Source: Hoplostethus atlanticus (lineage: Eukaryota > Chordata > Actinopteri > Trachichthyiformes > Trachichthyidae). Taken from it: a stretch of DNA of 64,000 nt. Below the pieces are notes generated by a model, which saw only the letters and a list, made by a program, of their open reading frames with translations, was not told the DNA's origin and did no database searches. Shown piece by piece: positions 43,480 through 54,885 of this stretch (the first letter of the stretch is position 1; each line of letters begins with the position of its first letter). Both the position numbers and the translations under genes were made by a program. The stretch is taken from contig JAXDDX010000227.1 in NCBI GenBank assembly GCA_034670405.1, positions 434,001 through 498,000 on the forward strand, written 5' to 3'.

Positions 43480-44069
43480 CTGTCTCTTCAATCACAAGAG
43501 GTGGTCCCATTGATTGCAGTTCTGTTGTCATGAATCCGATTGGTTGTTAAATCACATGCTGCAGCCATATTGATCACAGTGTGTTTTACTCCTACAGAAA
43601 CGGTGATGGTCCAAGCAAACATATTGAGGATTTGACTCAGAAACCTAATGGATTCATATCTGCCCCTCTCCTCCCCTCCTCTCTTCCCCCTCCCCATCCT
43701 GTCTTGTACTCCTGCTCTCCTCTCCCTTTCCTTCCCTTCCGTCTTCTACTCACTTCTCTGCTCTCCATCCTATCCTGTCATCCAGGATGTGGGAACAGTG
43801 CTATGAGCGGCGACATGTACACCGCTGGCTACCGCTCCATCACCAACATAGATTACTCCTCGGTGTGCATCGATGCCATGAGTGCCAGGCACAGAGACTG
43901 CCCGGGTATGAGCTGGCACCAGATGGACATGCGCCAGCTCTCCTTCCCCGATGCCTCCTTCGACGTCGTCCTGGAGAAGGCCACCCTGGACGCCATGTTG
44001 GTGAACGAGAAAAGCACTTGGAAGGTGTCCTCTGAGACCGCCGCTCTCATTCACCAAGCTCTGAAGGAG
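17330..44069 (+). CDS. EEF1AKMT4: EEF1A lysine methyltransferase 4 (EEF1AKMT4), exons 1-2, partial at 3' end
   Basis: EEF1AKMT4 is a SAM-dependent seven-beta-strand methyltransferase that methylates a lysine of elongation factor eEF1A. Exon 1 (17330-17507) and exon 2 (43786-44069) join through a split GGA codon to give ILVLG-CGNSAMS, the SAM-binding motif I. Before it lies the conserved SRYKDVDYWDDRYKTEQCFD and WLGRFSKFQHLL. After it come ITNIDYSSVCIDAMSARH, with the acidic ribose-binding position in NIDYSS, then WHQMDMRQLSFPDASFDVVL and EKATLDAML. Exon 2 stops in phase 0 at HQALKE. In human the read-through to ECE2 also leaves the frame at this exon border. The last part of the methyltransferase domain, or the ECE2 part, must lie beyond 64000 or was missed. 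The 26.3-kb intron 1 is far larger than in human. A second start at 17348 (strong Kozak) is possible. Confidence 0.9.
19490..19828 (+). other. TATA-like box followed by a CpG-rich open frame (unassigned)
   Basis: TATATATA at 19490-19497 is followed 44 bases later by an ATG at 19541 that opens a 95-codon frame beginning MKSSYNRLASTVDKCLPRSR. The first 160 bases are CpG-rich, in contrast to the flanks; the 3' half is purine-rich low complexity. I recognise no domain. It could be an alternative first exon or promoter inside intron 1, or chance. Confidence 0.25.
21938..22200. mobile_element. hAT-like non-autonomous element (second type)
   Basis: Starts TAGGGTTCGACCGATATGGG and ends in the inverted AATATCGGTCTAACCTTA. 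The terminal repeats match over about 15 of the first 17 bases. A GACGTT motif lies just after the right end (22201) and 7 bases outside the left end (21923), a possible blurred target duplication. A 14-bp palindrome, GCCCATATATGGGC, is at 22162-22175. No transposase is present. The TAGGGTTcGACCGATA end is familiar from fish repeats. Confidence 0.6.
25318..25770. mobile_element. MITE-like element with inverted arms
   Basis: The left arm at 25337-25376 and the right arm at 25644-25688 are inverted copies sharing AATGTCATAATACACTATAA TGCAT without mismatch; the right arm has 5 extra bases. The outer right flank runs to AAGTGAAGTGTTACC, a familiar fish MITE end. Outer limits are estimated. No coding capacity. 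Confidence 0.6.
28110..28175. repeat. (CT)n microsatellite, about 65 bp
   Basis: Almost pure CT run in intron 1 of EEF1AKMT4, near a patch of CTGT tetranucleotides (27990-28045). Confidence 0.95.
28449..28563. repeat. Small imperfect fold-back
   Basis: The first half (AGCTGACCAGGAAGTCTTGT, then CAAACATGG and TACAAACA) recurs inverted in the second half (TGTTTGTATGACCATGTTTG ... CAGCTGGTC). The arms are about 50 bases each with mismatches. It is probably a small non-autonomous repeat. Confidence 0.5.
28965..29325 (-). repeat. Interspersed repeat, copy A (inverted partner of 32370-32705)
   Basis: On the minus strand it carries ACCTCTTGGGCTTATAAAAC, then a short open stretch with KTRLFFLVPE and RQQPFELANP, then CTCCCTCTAATAT and an AT-rich tail. 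Copy B carries the same in the opposite orientation about 3 kb away. The family is not identified; I treat it as a repeat because two diverged copies occur in one intron. Confidence 0.7.
31058..31083. repeat. (TCC)n trinucleotide repeat
   Basis: About nine TCC units in intron 1 of EEF1AKMT4, with no coding context. Confidence 0.9.
31690..31722 (+). repeat. (GGGGGTGA)n short tandem repeat, G-quadruplex-prone
   Basis: Three to four units of GGGGGTGA in a row, then GGGGTGGGGTGA. Four or more runs of at least four G within 33 bases satisfy the G-quadruplex pattern on the plus strand. Confidence 0.8.
32370..32705 (+). repeat. Interspersed repeat, copy B (inverted partner of 28965-29325)
   Basis: Matches copy A in reverse orientation over about 330 bases with scattered substitutions and several small indels. 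Shared landmarks are GTCATCAAGCTAAAAC, GGCTGTTTTTCTTAGTTCCT and CGACAGCAACCTTTTGAATT. The short open stretch (KTRLFFLVPE, RQQPFELANP) is kept in both copies. Confidence 0.7.
33541..33921. mobile_element. Internally deleted copy of a common teleost transposon-like repeat
   Basis: Starts CACTCACTTTATTAGGTACA CC and ends TGGCCACTGAGTG. The terminal CACTCA is inverted at the other end (TGAGTG). Internal landmarks (GAATCTCCCGTTCCA, TCAAAGTCACT, CATTTCTTCCCCATTCTGAT, TTTGCGTTAACGAG) belong to a fish-wide repeat of about 1.2 kb that I know from many genomes. The central part is missing here, and both termini have small losses. Confidence 0.65.
43786..44069 (+). CDS. EEF1AKMT4: EEF1AKMT4 exon 2 (SAM-binding core)
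   Basis: The acceptor is a CT-rich tract ending CATCCAG at 43785; the donor is GAG|GTAGGG at 44069/44070. It encodes CGNSAMSGDMYTAGYRSITN through FDVVLEKATLDAML to SETAALIHQALKE. Compared with human [20 protein letters not shown], spacing and motifs are kept. Codon third positions are GC-rich, unlike the surrounding intron. Confidence 0.93.
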
Positions 44070-45648
44070 GTAGGGACGATGGTGCTGTGATGCTCGACTT
44101 ACCTGCAAAACTGGCTCTATAACAAGCCGAAACTTAATCTGCCACATATAAAGAGGGCAGATTTTCCAGTGGAACTGAACCCCAACCTTTTGGCACTTGT
44201 ACGAGCCATAAGTATCTCCACAGTTGACTTAACATCCCTCTAGTGACTGCACATCTACAACAGTTTATCTGTAAGTGACTTCTTTCGGAAGGTGACATCA
44301 GTAATAGTGGGCCCTCTACATTTACACACCATTTCTACAGCCCCTCAGTCTAACTAGCGCGTCAAGTGCCCTTCAGCTGCTGGCTACAGCACTTACCACC
44401 GCTGTGTCAATGTGACAATGACAGCGTTTTGGCTATCAGCCATTCTTGACCTTGACACCGCCAGATGAGCGAGCACTTTCAACCGGAGTATGTGACTCCC
44501 GAGCTCCGAATGGGGGAAAATTACTCATGATCTGCTCATAGATGTTTCCGCTGGTCTGTACCTTTTTGGAGCAGTGATAATCAGTTCAACTGTTTAGTTT
44601 GCAATTACAGTTAAAGGATTACTTAAAAATGTTATGGTGCTTCTGGGTTGTATGTTGTAGTACAAACAGCACGATGGTCGGGCTGCAGCAGCGTGATTAT
44701 TTCTCATTATTGTTCCCCATGCATGAGAACGCCACATTTCTGCTCTCCAACTGCTCAGCTGGCTCAACAGATTCATGAGCTGCCTATGGAGACAAAGGTT
44801 GTGAGATCGAGTCCTGGCTGGTGCTGGCTCATGAGAAATGCATCAAGCTTGTGTACACACACATATCCGTACTCTCAGTGATGAATACATCCTTCTGTCA
44901 ATGAACAGTGAGTTGAATTTCCGCGTAAAGCCAAAAAAAGAAAGGACCGTGAATGTTGTGTACACGTGTTGGTGATGGACATCGTGTAATTCTTACCAAA
45001 ACTAAATGAGCACAGAATACTGCCAGGTCCAGTCCCATGCAGATGTCATTTTGTAGTCTGGAAGCAGTTTGAGAGAGAGAAATATTATATTATTAGGCCT
45101 TTGAAAAGTTTCATCAAAGTAAAGTATGTTTAAGGGGTTTCCAGCTCCCCAGATCAACTCAGGCCTTTTAACGCAACACGCCTAACCAGGGACTCTCATC
45201 AAAGTCAACATTGGCATATAGACTTTATGAACTTTTTTTTAAAGGAGAGCATCTGACAATAGCTGTACACACACACAGCGGAGTGTTGTGGGTGTTCTCT
45301 AACAGGAGGAAGTATTAAAGAAGGATAAGTGAGTGTGTGGACCACAGATGGGAGGATTTGACTTCCCTTCAAGAGGAGTGGAGCTAAACTCAGGAAGCAG
45401 GCCCGTTTCAAAGACTCAAGCTTCTTCCCTCTCCCCATCTCTTCTTGTCACGTCTTCCTCTCACCTTTTTACCCTCATTTCCATTTCCACCTCTCTCTCG
45501 CTCTTCCATTCGCCGTGCATCTGTGTCTGCGAAACGCTGATATGTGTGTGATGATTGAGGAGTTAAGTCGATGGACTTTTCGGTACCTCCACCCCAGTGT
45601 ATTTTTGCACCTCTTACTGTAGCTTGCATTGGCACAGCAGTCACGATT

Positions 45649-45650
<2 letters not shown>

Positions 45651-45693
<43 letters not shown>
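45651..45693. repeat. (GT)n microsatellite, about 42 bp
   Basis: Uninterrupted GT run about 150 bases before the long (GA)n tract, downstream of EEF1AKMT4 exon 2. Confidence 0.95.
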
Positions 45694-45694
<1 letters not shown>

Positions 45695-45842
45695 GCAGGA
45701 GTGTGGGAGGTGGGTTTATAACCTACTTGGATTATCTTAAAAAATATCTTGCAAAATGAAATGAGGACAGATGGAGAGACATAAGAAAGATAGACACCAA
45801 GAAAGATAGTCAAGAAGGAGAAGGCGGGAAATGGAGGGGAGG

Positions 45843-46001
<159 letters not shown>

Positions 46002-46882
46002 GAGAAGACTCATCTTACTCTGCTCGTTAAACTGACACACAAGGACAGAGGGGGTGAAGGGAAAATAGGGAGAGAGAGTGAGGAAACGTGAAACTACATG
46101 ACGGCAAAGGGGCAGCTGAAAGAGAGCGAGAGAAAGGGAGGGAGCGAGAGAAAAAGAGAGCGAGTGGGAGACAGAAACCGAGACTGACAGAAAGCTAATG
46201 AGCAGTGCGCCAGAGTGAGACGGATGGGAGGAAGGTAGCAGAGGGGGGAGGGCGGGAGGGAGGGAGGGGAGAGAGCACGATGCACTTTAATCTAGAGGCT
46301 GCTTTGAGAATGTTTCATCATAGAAGCAATAAGAATCTTAAAGCACAAGTGGTAGGGGAAGAAATACTGAAATGTACTGGTGACAATCCACAAAATGGCG
46401 TCGGAGAGGGGGGGGGGACAATGTAACTGTGCAGTGTAGAAGAAGAGAGGAGAGGGTGGGAAGGAGTGGAGCTAGGTTCTGTTGTCACCATTATTATAGA
46501 GGGAAGGTATAGAGGGTAGATGTATACAAGGAGAAAACTATCGCTGGGTCTGACAGTTCCTGCCTACAGCGACTCAGTTACTAGTTTGTGTCGTGATTGT
46601 GTCCATTTTCTACCTACATGCTAAATGCATCTGCAAGTCATCATCACCCCTTCATGTCAAGAGATTTGGCCCCACGAAAAACCTGCAAACCAACATGTTT
46701 TCATAATAAAGTCCATAGGCAACAATATACACAGAACAAACAGATTGAATGCACTGGAGAATACAGCACGATCAGGGATGGGTGAGCTAAACCTCACCAC
46801 ACGGACACGGCTGTCCTCCATCAAGCACCACAATACAGTAGATTTAACAACAAGCGCATACTTTGATTGCTCTTGCAAGCGT

Positions 46883-46921
<39 letters not shown>

Positions 46922-48958
46922 CACACTCTCACACTCCCAGCAGAGGCCGCGGCGCACTGAGGTGTGAAATTTATTTCACAGCCTGACACGCTCTGTGAAT
47001 CACTCTTACCGTTGCTATGGAGACTCTTTCGTTGGATACCGTCTCAGACTAGCACTTTTAATTGCTAACCTTTTAGTGTTTAAAGTAACCTGTTTAAAGA
47101 GGTAAAGACTAGTCTTGAGGCGTGCTCAGAGATGTGACGACTAGATTGTAGTCGAGTTGTTTTCCAGTCCTGTTTGAACAAGTAAATATTCTGTGGTCTG
47201 TTTAAAGTGGACTGGAGTATAATGTGATACTTGATTGATCTGTATGGGAGGTCAAAGTGCAGGGTCAGCTACAGGAGAGTTTCAGTTTCTTTGCTCAAGG
47301 GCACTTCAGCAGGGTAAACTTATGTGCTCAGAGTATATGTAACAATGTTGAGAAATTTGACTCCCAAAGTTGCACCAAACTGGACAACAGCAAAAACAGT
47401 AAAAAATAAATGAATTAGCCTCACAACACGACAGAGGACGAGAGTAACAGTAAAACCTTGTGAGGACTGATTTTCTACCATCTGTATCTAATACTGGTTG
47501 TTGTGTATGTCATGTCATGTCAGACTGTTCTTGCTTTGGCTTCTTTGTAAATGTACACATTTTGTACCAATGCAAACATTGTGAATTGCGATGACGTGGT
47601 TATATTTGAGTGTTACACCGATAGTTTTTACTTTTTTAACCTCCGTCTCCAACTTGCACTGCGTGTTTGTCAGTTTGAATGATTAATGGTTGTTTGTTTA
47701 GCAATTTATTTATGTACTTCTCCTACTTGTTTGTGATGAATTCCTCTTCGACATTGGCAGTAGTAATGTAAAAGTCATGCCAGTAAAGGAGAGCAGGAAG
47801 AGATTTGAGGCAAGTAGATGAAAGGCAAAGAGAAAGGGAGTCAGAATGTTACATAATGACGTGTTGACAGTTAAAAGGTTAAAGAAAAAGGTTACTAAAT
47901 GATGTGTTGATCATCTCAATCTACTTGCCACATTACAACCCCCCCCAGCCATTTGGCTTGATACAGAATTATTATCCCCCATGTGTGGTTTCTGCACACA
48001 CGACAAGAATTAACAGAATTTCACCTTGCAAATCTGCTTGATGACTCCTGTCTCCTCTGTCTATCGTCTACCTTGTGAGATCGTCTACCCTGCGTCGGTC
48101 TGAGTGGGCTGACCGTGGACAATATGTCCTCAGTCTAAGGTTAACTTCGACATTAGCAGAGATGTAATTCATCTGTGTGCAGCCAAAGTGCAGCACCAAC
48201 TGCTCCACTGTTATTACACCCAAATGATGCAGGGCAAGGGGAAAGCTTAGCAACATCGAGAAGCAAAGGGGGAAGCATGTTTTTGCCCGCATAGCAGACT
48301 TGTCGACAGCAGCATTTCTGAAGTCTGGAGAAGATTGCAGCAACTCTTTTTAAAAAATAAGATATTTAATGATCACATTTGTGGTCTTGTTTTTCACTTG
48401 TATATCCAACATGGGTTTGTTTGTTTTTTTCAACATTTCTCTGTGAAATGCTTTCCTTTTTTATACATGAACACAAGATGTTCACACCCACATTCCAGAC
48501 CTCTTGACAAGTGGATTTCTGAAAAGTGTCTAGAGAGGGTTGCAGACACTTTTTAGCATTCTAACATTTATTTTCCGACACCGTGCTTGGAGACTGAGCA
48601 GGGCATGGCCGACACAATCCCACTACCCCAAGGAATTCCCACCTCCACTGGTACAAAGTATAGGAAAACACGTGACTCCACGCTCACCCCGCCCAACCTC
48701 ACGGAGGAGACGTTAATGTGATGACATCATCTTCAGCTAGCTTAATGTGCAGAGACATTGATTGGTTGTCCCTGGCTCTGAGTGGCTCCTGCTGTGGAGA
48801 GTTCTCCCCCGCTCCATTACCGGGAAGCTTGGCCTCCTGCCGGGAAGATGGCCCCGAGGGAACATGGTGATGAGGGCACACACACACACACATACACACA
48901 CATTCATAAGCTCTGGCCCCAATTCTTGGAGTTTATACTTGTATCTCTTGCAGTGCTC

Positions 48959-48994
<36 letters not shown>

Positions 48995-49641
48995 GACATG
49001 TTTCCATTGTTGTGTGAACCTTTAGTGCCAGGACAAAGTGGATTACACCAATCCACTTTCTCTCTCTCTCTCTTCCTCTCTGTCCCTTTCTGTTTATGTT
49101 CTTGTGAAGAGTGGGGATGAAGGAACACTAAGAACAAATGCAATATGTGGGCTTCCACTCCACTTCCAAAGGCAGTCCTCAAATTACAATTGATGTCAGG
49201 GTAATGGCTAATAGTCTTCTCAAGATCAATTGCTACCAATTTGCTACTAATTTTGAAACTCCAGTCCAACCCAATCTCAGTTTCAGCCAATTCAGGTTTG
49301 GGTATAAAACCTCCCGTGCATGCCCAGCTCTGTCGGCAGTAAATAAAAGTGTGCGTTTATTCCCGTACTCTAGGCACGGGCAGATGGATTCACCTAGTGT
49401 GCGCTGGTGTTGAGCTTGCTTGGTAGCACTTGTCAAAAACACCAGATTTTCTCTTTTGGAATTATCAAATATTGGAAGGTGCTCTGATCTTCGAATTTCT
49501 GAGTATGAGTATTGTCATTGAAATTGACCATGCTGTAAGAAAACGTCTCTTTTACATGGATACAACTACTTTATTTTCAATTCCAGCACTTTCAAATGGA
49601 TATATTTATCTTTCGTTTACACTTTAAAAACAATGCGAGCC

Positions 49642-49688
<47 letters not shown>
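49642..49688. repeat. (CA)n microsatellite, about 46 bp
   Basis: Uninterrupted CA run in the sequence downstream of EEF1AKMT4 exon 2. Confidence 0.95.
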
Positions 49689-49689
<1 letters not shown>

Positions 49690-50651
49690 ATCTGTAGTGG
49701 GAATAAGAGCAGCTAAGTCCCTTTTGTGTGTGCCTGCACATGCTTCAGTGTGTTTCACTGTGTGTGCCTGCTTTTGTACATGTGTGTGTGTGTTTTACTG
49801 TGTATGTGAGGGTGGCCCTATGAGCCCTCTCCTCTCCAGCTCCTGAAGAGGGAAAGTAGAGCAGTGGAGCACACGTGAGGGAGCGGGAGCGCGGGTGATT
49901 GCAATTCTGGCTGCGCATGTGCATGAATGCGAAGGATGGGATCAAAGCTGGGGTGTGGGAGAGTATTTGTACATCCCTGCAGAGTGTCTGTTTATTCTCC
50001 GTGTGTCTGCGCTTGTTTGTGGTGCGTGTGTGTGCGCATGCGTCTCTGTGTTGTGTTTACAGATTGTGTATGTTTGCTTGCATGCAAGTTTGTGTGTCAA
50101 AAATGTGCGTGAGTGTGTGTGTGTGTGTAGATCGGGGGGATGGACTGCTGAGCTGATGTTTCCCAGCTCTCTAGAGATTTTCACACGGCTCAGGCATGAT
50201 TCCCTGCACGTGCTCAGTCATCTACACACTCACCGCTCACGCTGGCAGACGGTCTGCTACACACAAGCACCACCAGAGTGTACATAATGTATAACACAGC
50301 CAGTCGGAGCGGCGGTTTGAGCGGTGCAGTTTGGAGGCAATGTCACAGCGTGTCAGTCGTCCCTCAACAGTATGTGAAAATGCAAGTCATTATTTCCAGC
50401 TAGTCGCTTTTTTTTTTCTATTTCAAATGTGAAAAGGTGTCAGTTTGAAAGGTGGGAGTAAAAGTTTTGCATTCTTGTTAATGCAGCATTTACTGAGAGA
50501 AATGGACAAACCGATGCAGACACATCTCATGGACTAATGATAAAAGATAGATCACTTTGTTTTGTCTCCTCTTTCATTTAACACTCCCTTACGTCTTCCT
50601 CTTTTTACAATCTCCCTCTTCTGTCTTCTGATCAAGATTTCCTGAATTCCA

Positions 50652-50693
<42 letters not shown>

Positions 50694-51119
50694 CCTCTCT
50701 CTCCCTTTCTTCCCTCTCTCTTTCATTCTCTTTCCTTAGATCCTGTTGGTAATCCAGCATTAGGGTTTGTCCTGGTTGTGAATAGGGAAGCCCTGGGGCC
50801 ATATGCAATCCCTCTGTTCCCTTTCTCATACACACACACACACACATATAACATGTCCATCATTGCACTGACATGGGTTTGCAGATTCAATTCAGCCATA
50901 TGAGTCACTGCTAAAGCTCATAAATATGACTACATGCTTTAGTGCACACTTGTATGCACACACACACACACACTCATCTGTACAATACTGATTACAGTTT
51001 TACTAAGTATTACTACAGTATTACTAAGGAGAAAGAGAAATTACACTGCCAGATTTACAATCTCTCCTCACGACATGTACAGTAAAATCTGAGCCCAGGA
51101 GATTATGATCTACAGAGTG

Positions 51120-51158
<39 letters not shown>
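51120..51158. repeat. (GT)n microsatellite, about 38 bp
   Basis: Uninterrupted GT run followed by a short GAGC repeat (51161-51172). Confidence 0.95.
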
Positions 51159-51159
<1 letters not shown>

Positions 51160-51482
51160 CGAGCGAGCGAGCGATATACACAGAGAGTGAAAGATGGTGC
51201 ATGGTGCGTATGTGTGCAGTAGCGAGGGACGAAGTTTGCCGGAGCAAATTTTCAAGTTGCGACTAGAGGAGCATTAAGACGGCGACAGACAGGAACCGAA
51301 GACACTGTGGCAGAACGAGGGAAACGGCTGCATGTGCTGGTGGAATACCGTTCTGTGTGATATGATGGATACCCAGCACCCCTGGTCAGCAACGCACACG
51401 TATCCCTCTCGGATGTAAACACGGGACACAACACATATTTTTGCCTGTGCCTTTGTAAGGGGGGCAAGCCCAAAATCAAGTG

Positions 51483-51519
<37 letters not shown>

Positions 51520-52301
51520 AACATCCTGCCCAGCTCACCGTTGCCTAGACGACCAGTATCGACTACAGAGCACTGTTCCTATGGAAACAGCGGATGCCTA
51601 AAGGGGAGGATCATTAATTGGAATAAGAGAATAAGGGAGAGAGGGATGAGGAAGGAGAAGAGAGGCTGGAGACAGGAGAGAAGAAATGAGACAGAGTGGA
51701 ATAATGAGGGAGAGAGAGTACAGACACAGTGTGGTCAGAAGACACGTACAGTAGGAAATGAGGAGCTGTAAGGATGTGATAGTGTTCTCTCTTGTGCCGT
51801 AGCTGGGAGATACTGCACATATTAAGTTTGCAACAACAACCCCCAAACTATCGCTGTAAATAACAATGTTTTCCTAGTTGAAGTACACGACGGTTAAAAA
51901 AGTACACATGCACATAGTGCCAAAGGGAAGACACAGAATATTTGAGGTATTTTGAAGTAGTCTGGTATGGGAGGAATAACATTTCTGATATTGCCTGTTG
52001 TCCACAGTTCTCTAGACATGCGGTATGTTTGCCACTGTAATCACCTACACAGCTTTAGTGGCGTTCTGCTTTGTGCTATGCTTATTTGCACACACACACA
52101 CACACACACACACACCTGAGTGCACACACATGCATGCATTTGTCGGTTTGTCTCTACGTCCAGTGACATGACAGTACGGTACAACTGAGTGCTGAGTAAA
52201 ATGAAGGGACTCCACAGTGAATCCCTGTGCGAAACCAATGTAGGCCACAATGAAGGAACACACCCATACAAGAGGGTTAGTAGATCACCCAAATCTCTCA
52301 G

Positions 52302-52335
<34 letters not shown>

Positions 52336-52913
52336 CTACTCTACTCGCACTGTGCTATATCTGGAGAGCTCTTTCTGTGATACATTATATCTTCTGCTGT
52401 CATGTTACCCTATAGATTGTCTGAGGTCTGCTGCTCCGCCAGGAAAACAAATGCCAGCAGGAAGGAAAATGAGATTGTTTGTCTGTTTGCCAGGTAGTTA
52501 AAATGGTGGCAGATGAAAGAAGTGTTGCCTCTGCTGTTTGTTTGGCCTTTCTCCAGCATTCCTGCATCGTGTATTCCCGAGGTTTAGAAGTATTAAAAAC
52601 ACATCAGCGTGTATGCACTCACATGCCTCGACGCATGAACAGGCAGGCCTCAACACAGTCGGGCAGCCCGCACTGCTCGGAAACTCTCGAGTTTGTTCAT
52701 TTCTATTATTGATGTGGGACGTGCCTCTCCTCACTTGGCTGCCATATTTGGAAGCCTCTTAGGTGGGCTTGTACTTTCTCCCTCCCTTTCCGTCCTCTCT
52801 CCCTCCATCTGTGTCTTTCCTCTCCTTTGTTCTTCGATCACGAGTGTTAGAATGCAGGAGAATCAATAGAGACACTTTTCTCTCATTAAGGCCTTTCAAA
52901 GTCAGAACAGAGG

Positions 52914-52958
52914 TGGGGAGGGGGTTGGGGGAGGGGAGGGGAGGGGGGGGGGGAGGCT
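52914..52958 (+). repeat. G-rich tract, G-quadruplex-prone
   Basis: A run such as GGGGAGGGGGTTGGGGGAGG GGAGGGG followed by a G12 homopolymer. It has at least five runs of four or more G and lies in a purine-rich block. Confidence 0.8.
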
Positions 52959-53142
52959 GGATTGAGCTGCTTTCTCTCTCTCTCTCTATTTCTCTCTGTC
53001 ACTGTTTCTCTTTATTTTCTTCCTCATGTGAAAAGCTATCATTCCACTTACAGTCCTGATAGGGAAAAGGGTCGAGGAGTTCAAGTCCATTTCACATTCA
53101 ATCCCCTCGCCTCTGGATGAATCGAAGCCGCCTATGTACTGC

Positions 53143-53175
<33 letters not shown>

Positions 53176-53325
53176 GTCTGTGGCCGCATCCTTCCAGCCA
53201 GCATTGCATTTACATTTGAATGAATCTGCAGTATATGTTTTACTGGTCTTTAATTATACAGTGTGGAGAATGTGTTCTCTGTTATGCATTGCAGATTAGA
53301 ACATTACGGCCCCGGTGAGCATGGT

Positions 53326-53357
<32 letters not shown>

Positions 53358-53626
53358 TGACAGAGGTTGGTGGAAGGTAAGGGTAAGTGGATACGCAGGG
53401 ACGCTAAATCATAGGACATGCAGTAGGCAAGTTGTGTGTGTGTGTGTGTGTCTGTGTGTGTGTGTCTGTGTCTGTGTGCGGCAAAGCATGCATTTGTGTG
53501 TGAAGTGTTTCTGGATGGGACCCAGCCAACTGTGAAAAAGCTCTCTCTCCACACAGCACATCAATCAGGCCTGCAGTTGGGTCACTTTTTCCTCCGCTCC
53601 TCGCTCATTTTCTGTGCTTTTCTGTG

Positions 53627-53629
<3 letters not shown>

Positions 53630-53681
<52 letters not shown>
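53630..53681. repeat. (CT)n microsatellite, about 50 bp
   Basis: CT run with one interruption, followed by a short C7 run. The region 53143-53480 just before it holds three separate GT runs. Confidence 0.95.
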
Positions 53682-54599
53682 CCCCCCTTCGGCCCTAACC
53701 TTTTGTTGTCCACTGAAAGCCGGTCTGGGTCGATGGTTGTCCCTTGTGATCCTCTATCTGCCTCTGCAGCCCGGCCCCACAGCAGACACACAGAGGACAT
53801 GGTTCCATCTCAAGTGACCAAAAATGACCTCCTCACTTTTGAGCTAATGGACAGAAGTAACAGCTAAGGTAACAGCTATGTGCTACTTAAAGGAGCAGAG
53901 GCAGGGAAAGGGCACTGCTTTGGACTGGTGAGGCTTGACCGCACCCCCCGTCTTTTGTCCCCTGCTTTTGTTTTTGAGGATGTAGAACAAACGCGGGAGA
54001 AGGCCCATGCAGACTCTCATTTCCTGTTGAATCTTTTGTAGACGTCGGGGTTCTGAGACACGGGTCTCCCAGGCTCCAGGATCACTTCCAGCAGGTGTTG
54101 CAGTATAAGGCTCTTATTTGGATATTTATATCGTGATATATGGACATTTGGGCTGTAATTGAAATTGTTAGCAAGAAGGCCAGATAATGTTTTTTCATTC
54201 TCTTTACATTTTTCTAGCTGTGGGGGCAGTTGGGAGCTGTGGGAGGTTACCACAATAGTTTCTCCATTATATATTGATATTATGAAGCGCTTTCAGTCAA
54301 CAAGGCCTCTGTTAGGCGACTGTCAATAACATCTCCAGACAGTCAGTCTGATGGGCCTCTGCTCCACTTGTAGATGTATAAAATGTCAGACATTAAGTCC
54401 TGGAGTTTACTTCACATGCACTAAACATCATTGTTTATTATATTCCACTAATGCATATACAGCTCAACAGCCTCTGATGCCTCTGAGCATACTTGTGCAT
54501 GTACTTTAATATCTCTGAGAGACTTTGTCCCGTGGCCCCACAAAGACAAAAGTGTTTGTAATCCAAAATCCTGACCAAATGTCAGGATTTCTGTATTTA

Positions 54600-54885
54600 G
54601 GCCTAGAAAAATGCAGAAAAATCAATTATCGATTTAAAAAAAAAAAAACTTTAAAAAATGTGTCATCAAATTTTTGTTTCCGCACGAAAGACCGGAGTTT
54701 GAAGTGTTTATGTTAAGTGATTAATTTGTCTCAAAAATGGTTTAAATAAAAGGGAGTTAAATCACCTGATGGTTTGTGATGGAGAACAAAATGAACCATG
54801 TATCGAAATCAGAAATTGAGATGCATCCATAATCGTTTTGTAATCGAATCGTAGCCCTCTGAATCCAAATCGAATCGTGAGGTGA
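54600..54885. mobile_element. Degenerate hAT-like repeat fragment
   Basis: Contains ATCAATTATCGATTTAAAA near the left and repeated TAATCGAATCGTAG / AAATCGAATCGTGAGGTG near the right, motifs of a common fish hAT-type repeat whose usual end is absent here. No target duplication could be placed. Confidence 0.4.

Larger units (their letters stand above)
17508..43785 (+). other. EEF1AKMT4 intron 1 (26.3 kb)
   Basis: A very large intron with no recognised nested gene. It holds dozens of microsatellites, CT/GA low-complexity blocks, at least four transposon-like elements (separate entries), homopolymer G or C runs (18938, 33151, 39500) and CpG-rich patches at about 19540-19700, 30440-30640 and 42150-42340. 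The longest open frames are antisense to (GT)n or (CT)n tracts or have no domain. Confidence 0.75.

Noticed and set aside
43770-44147. Antisense frame of 125 codons over EEF1AKMT4 exon 2
   Set aside because: It is the shadow of the GC-rich exon; the sense frame matches the methyltransferase with correct splice sites.
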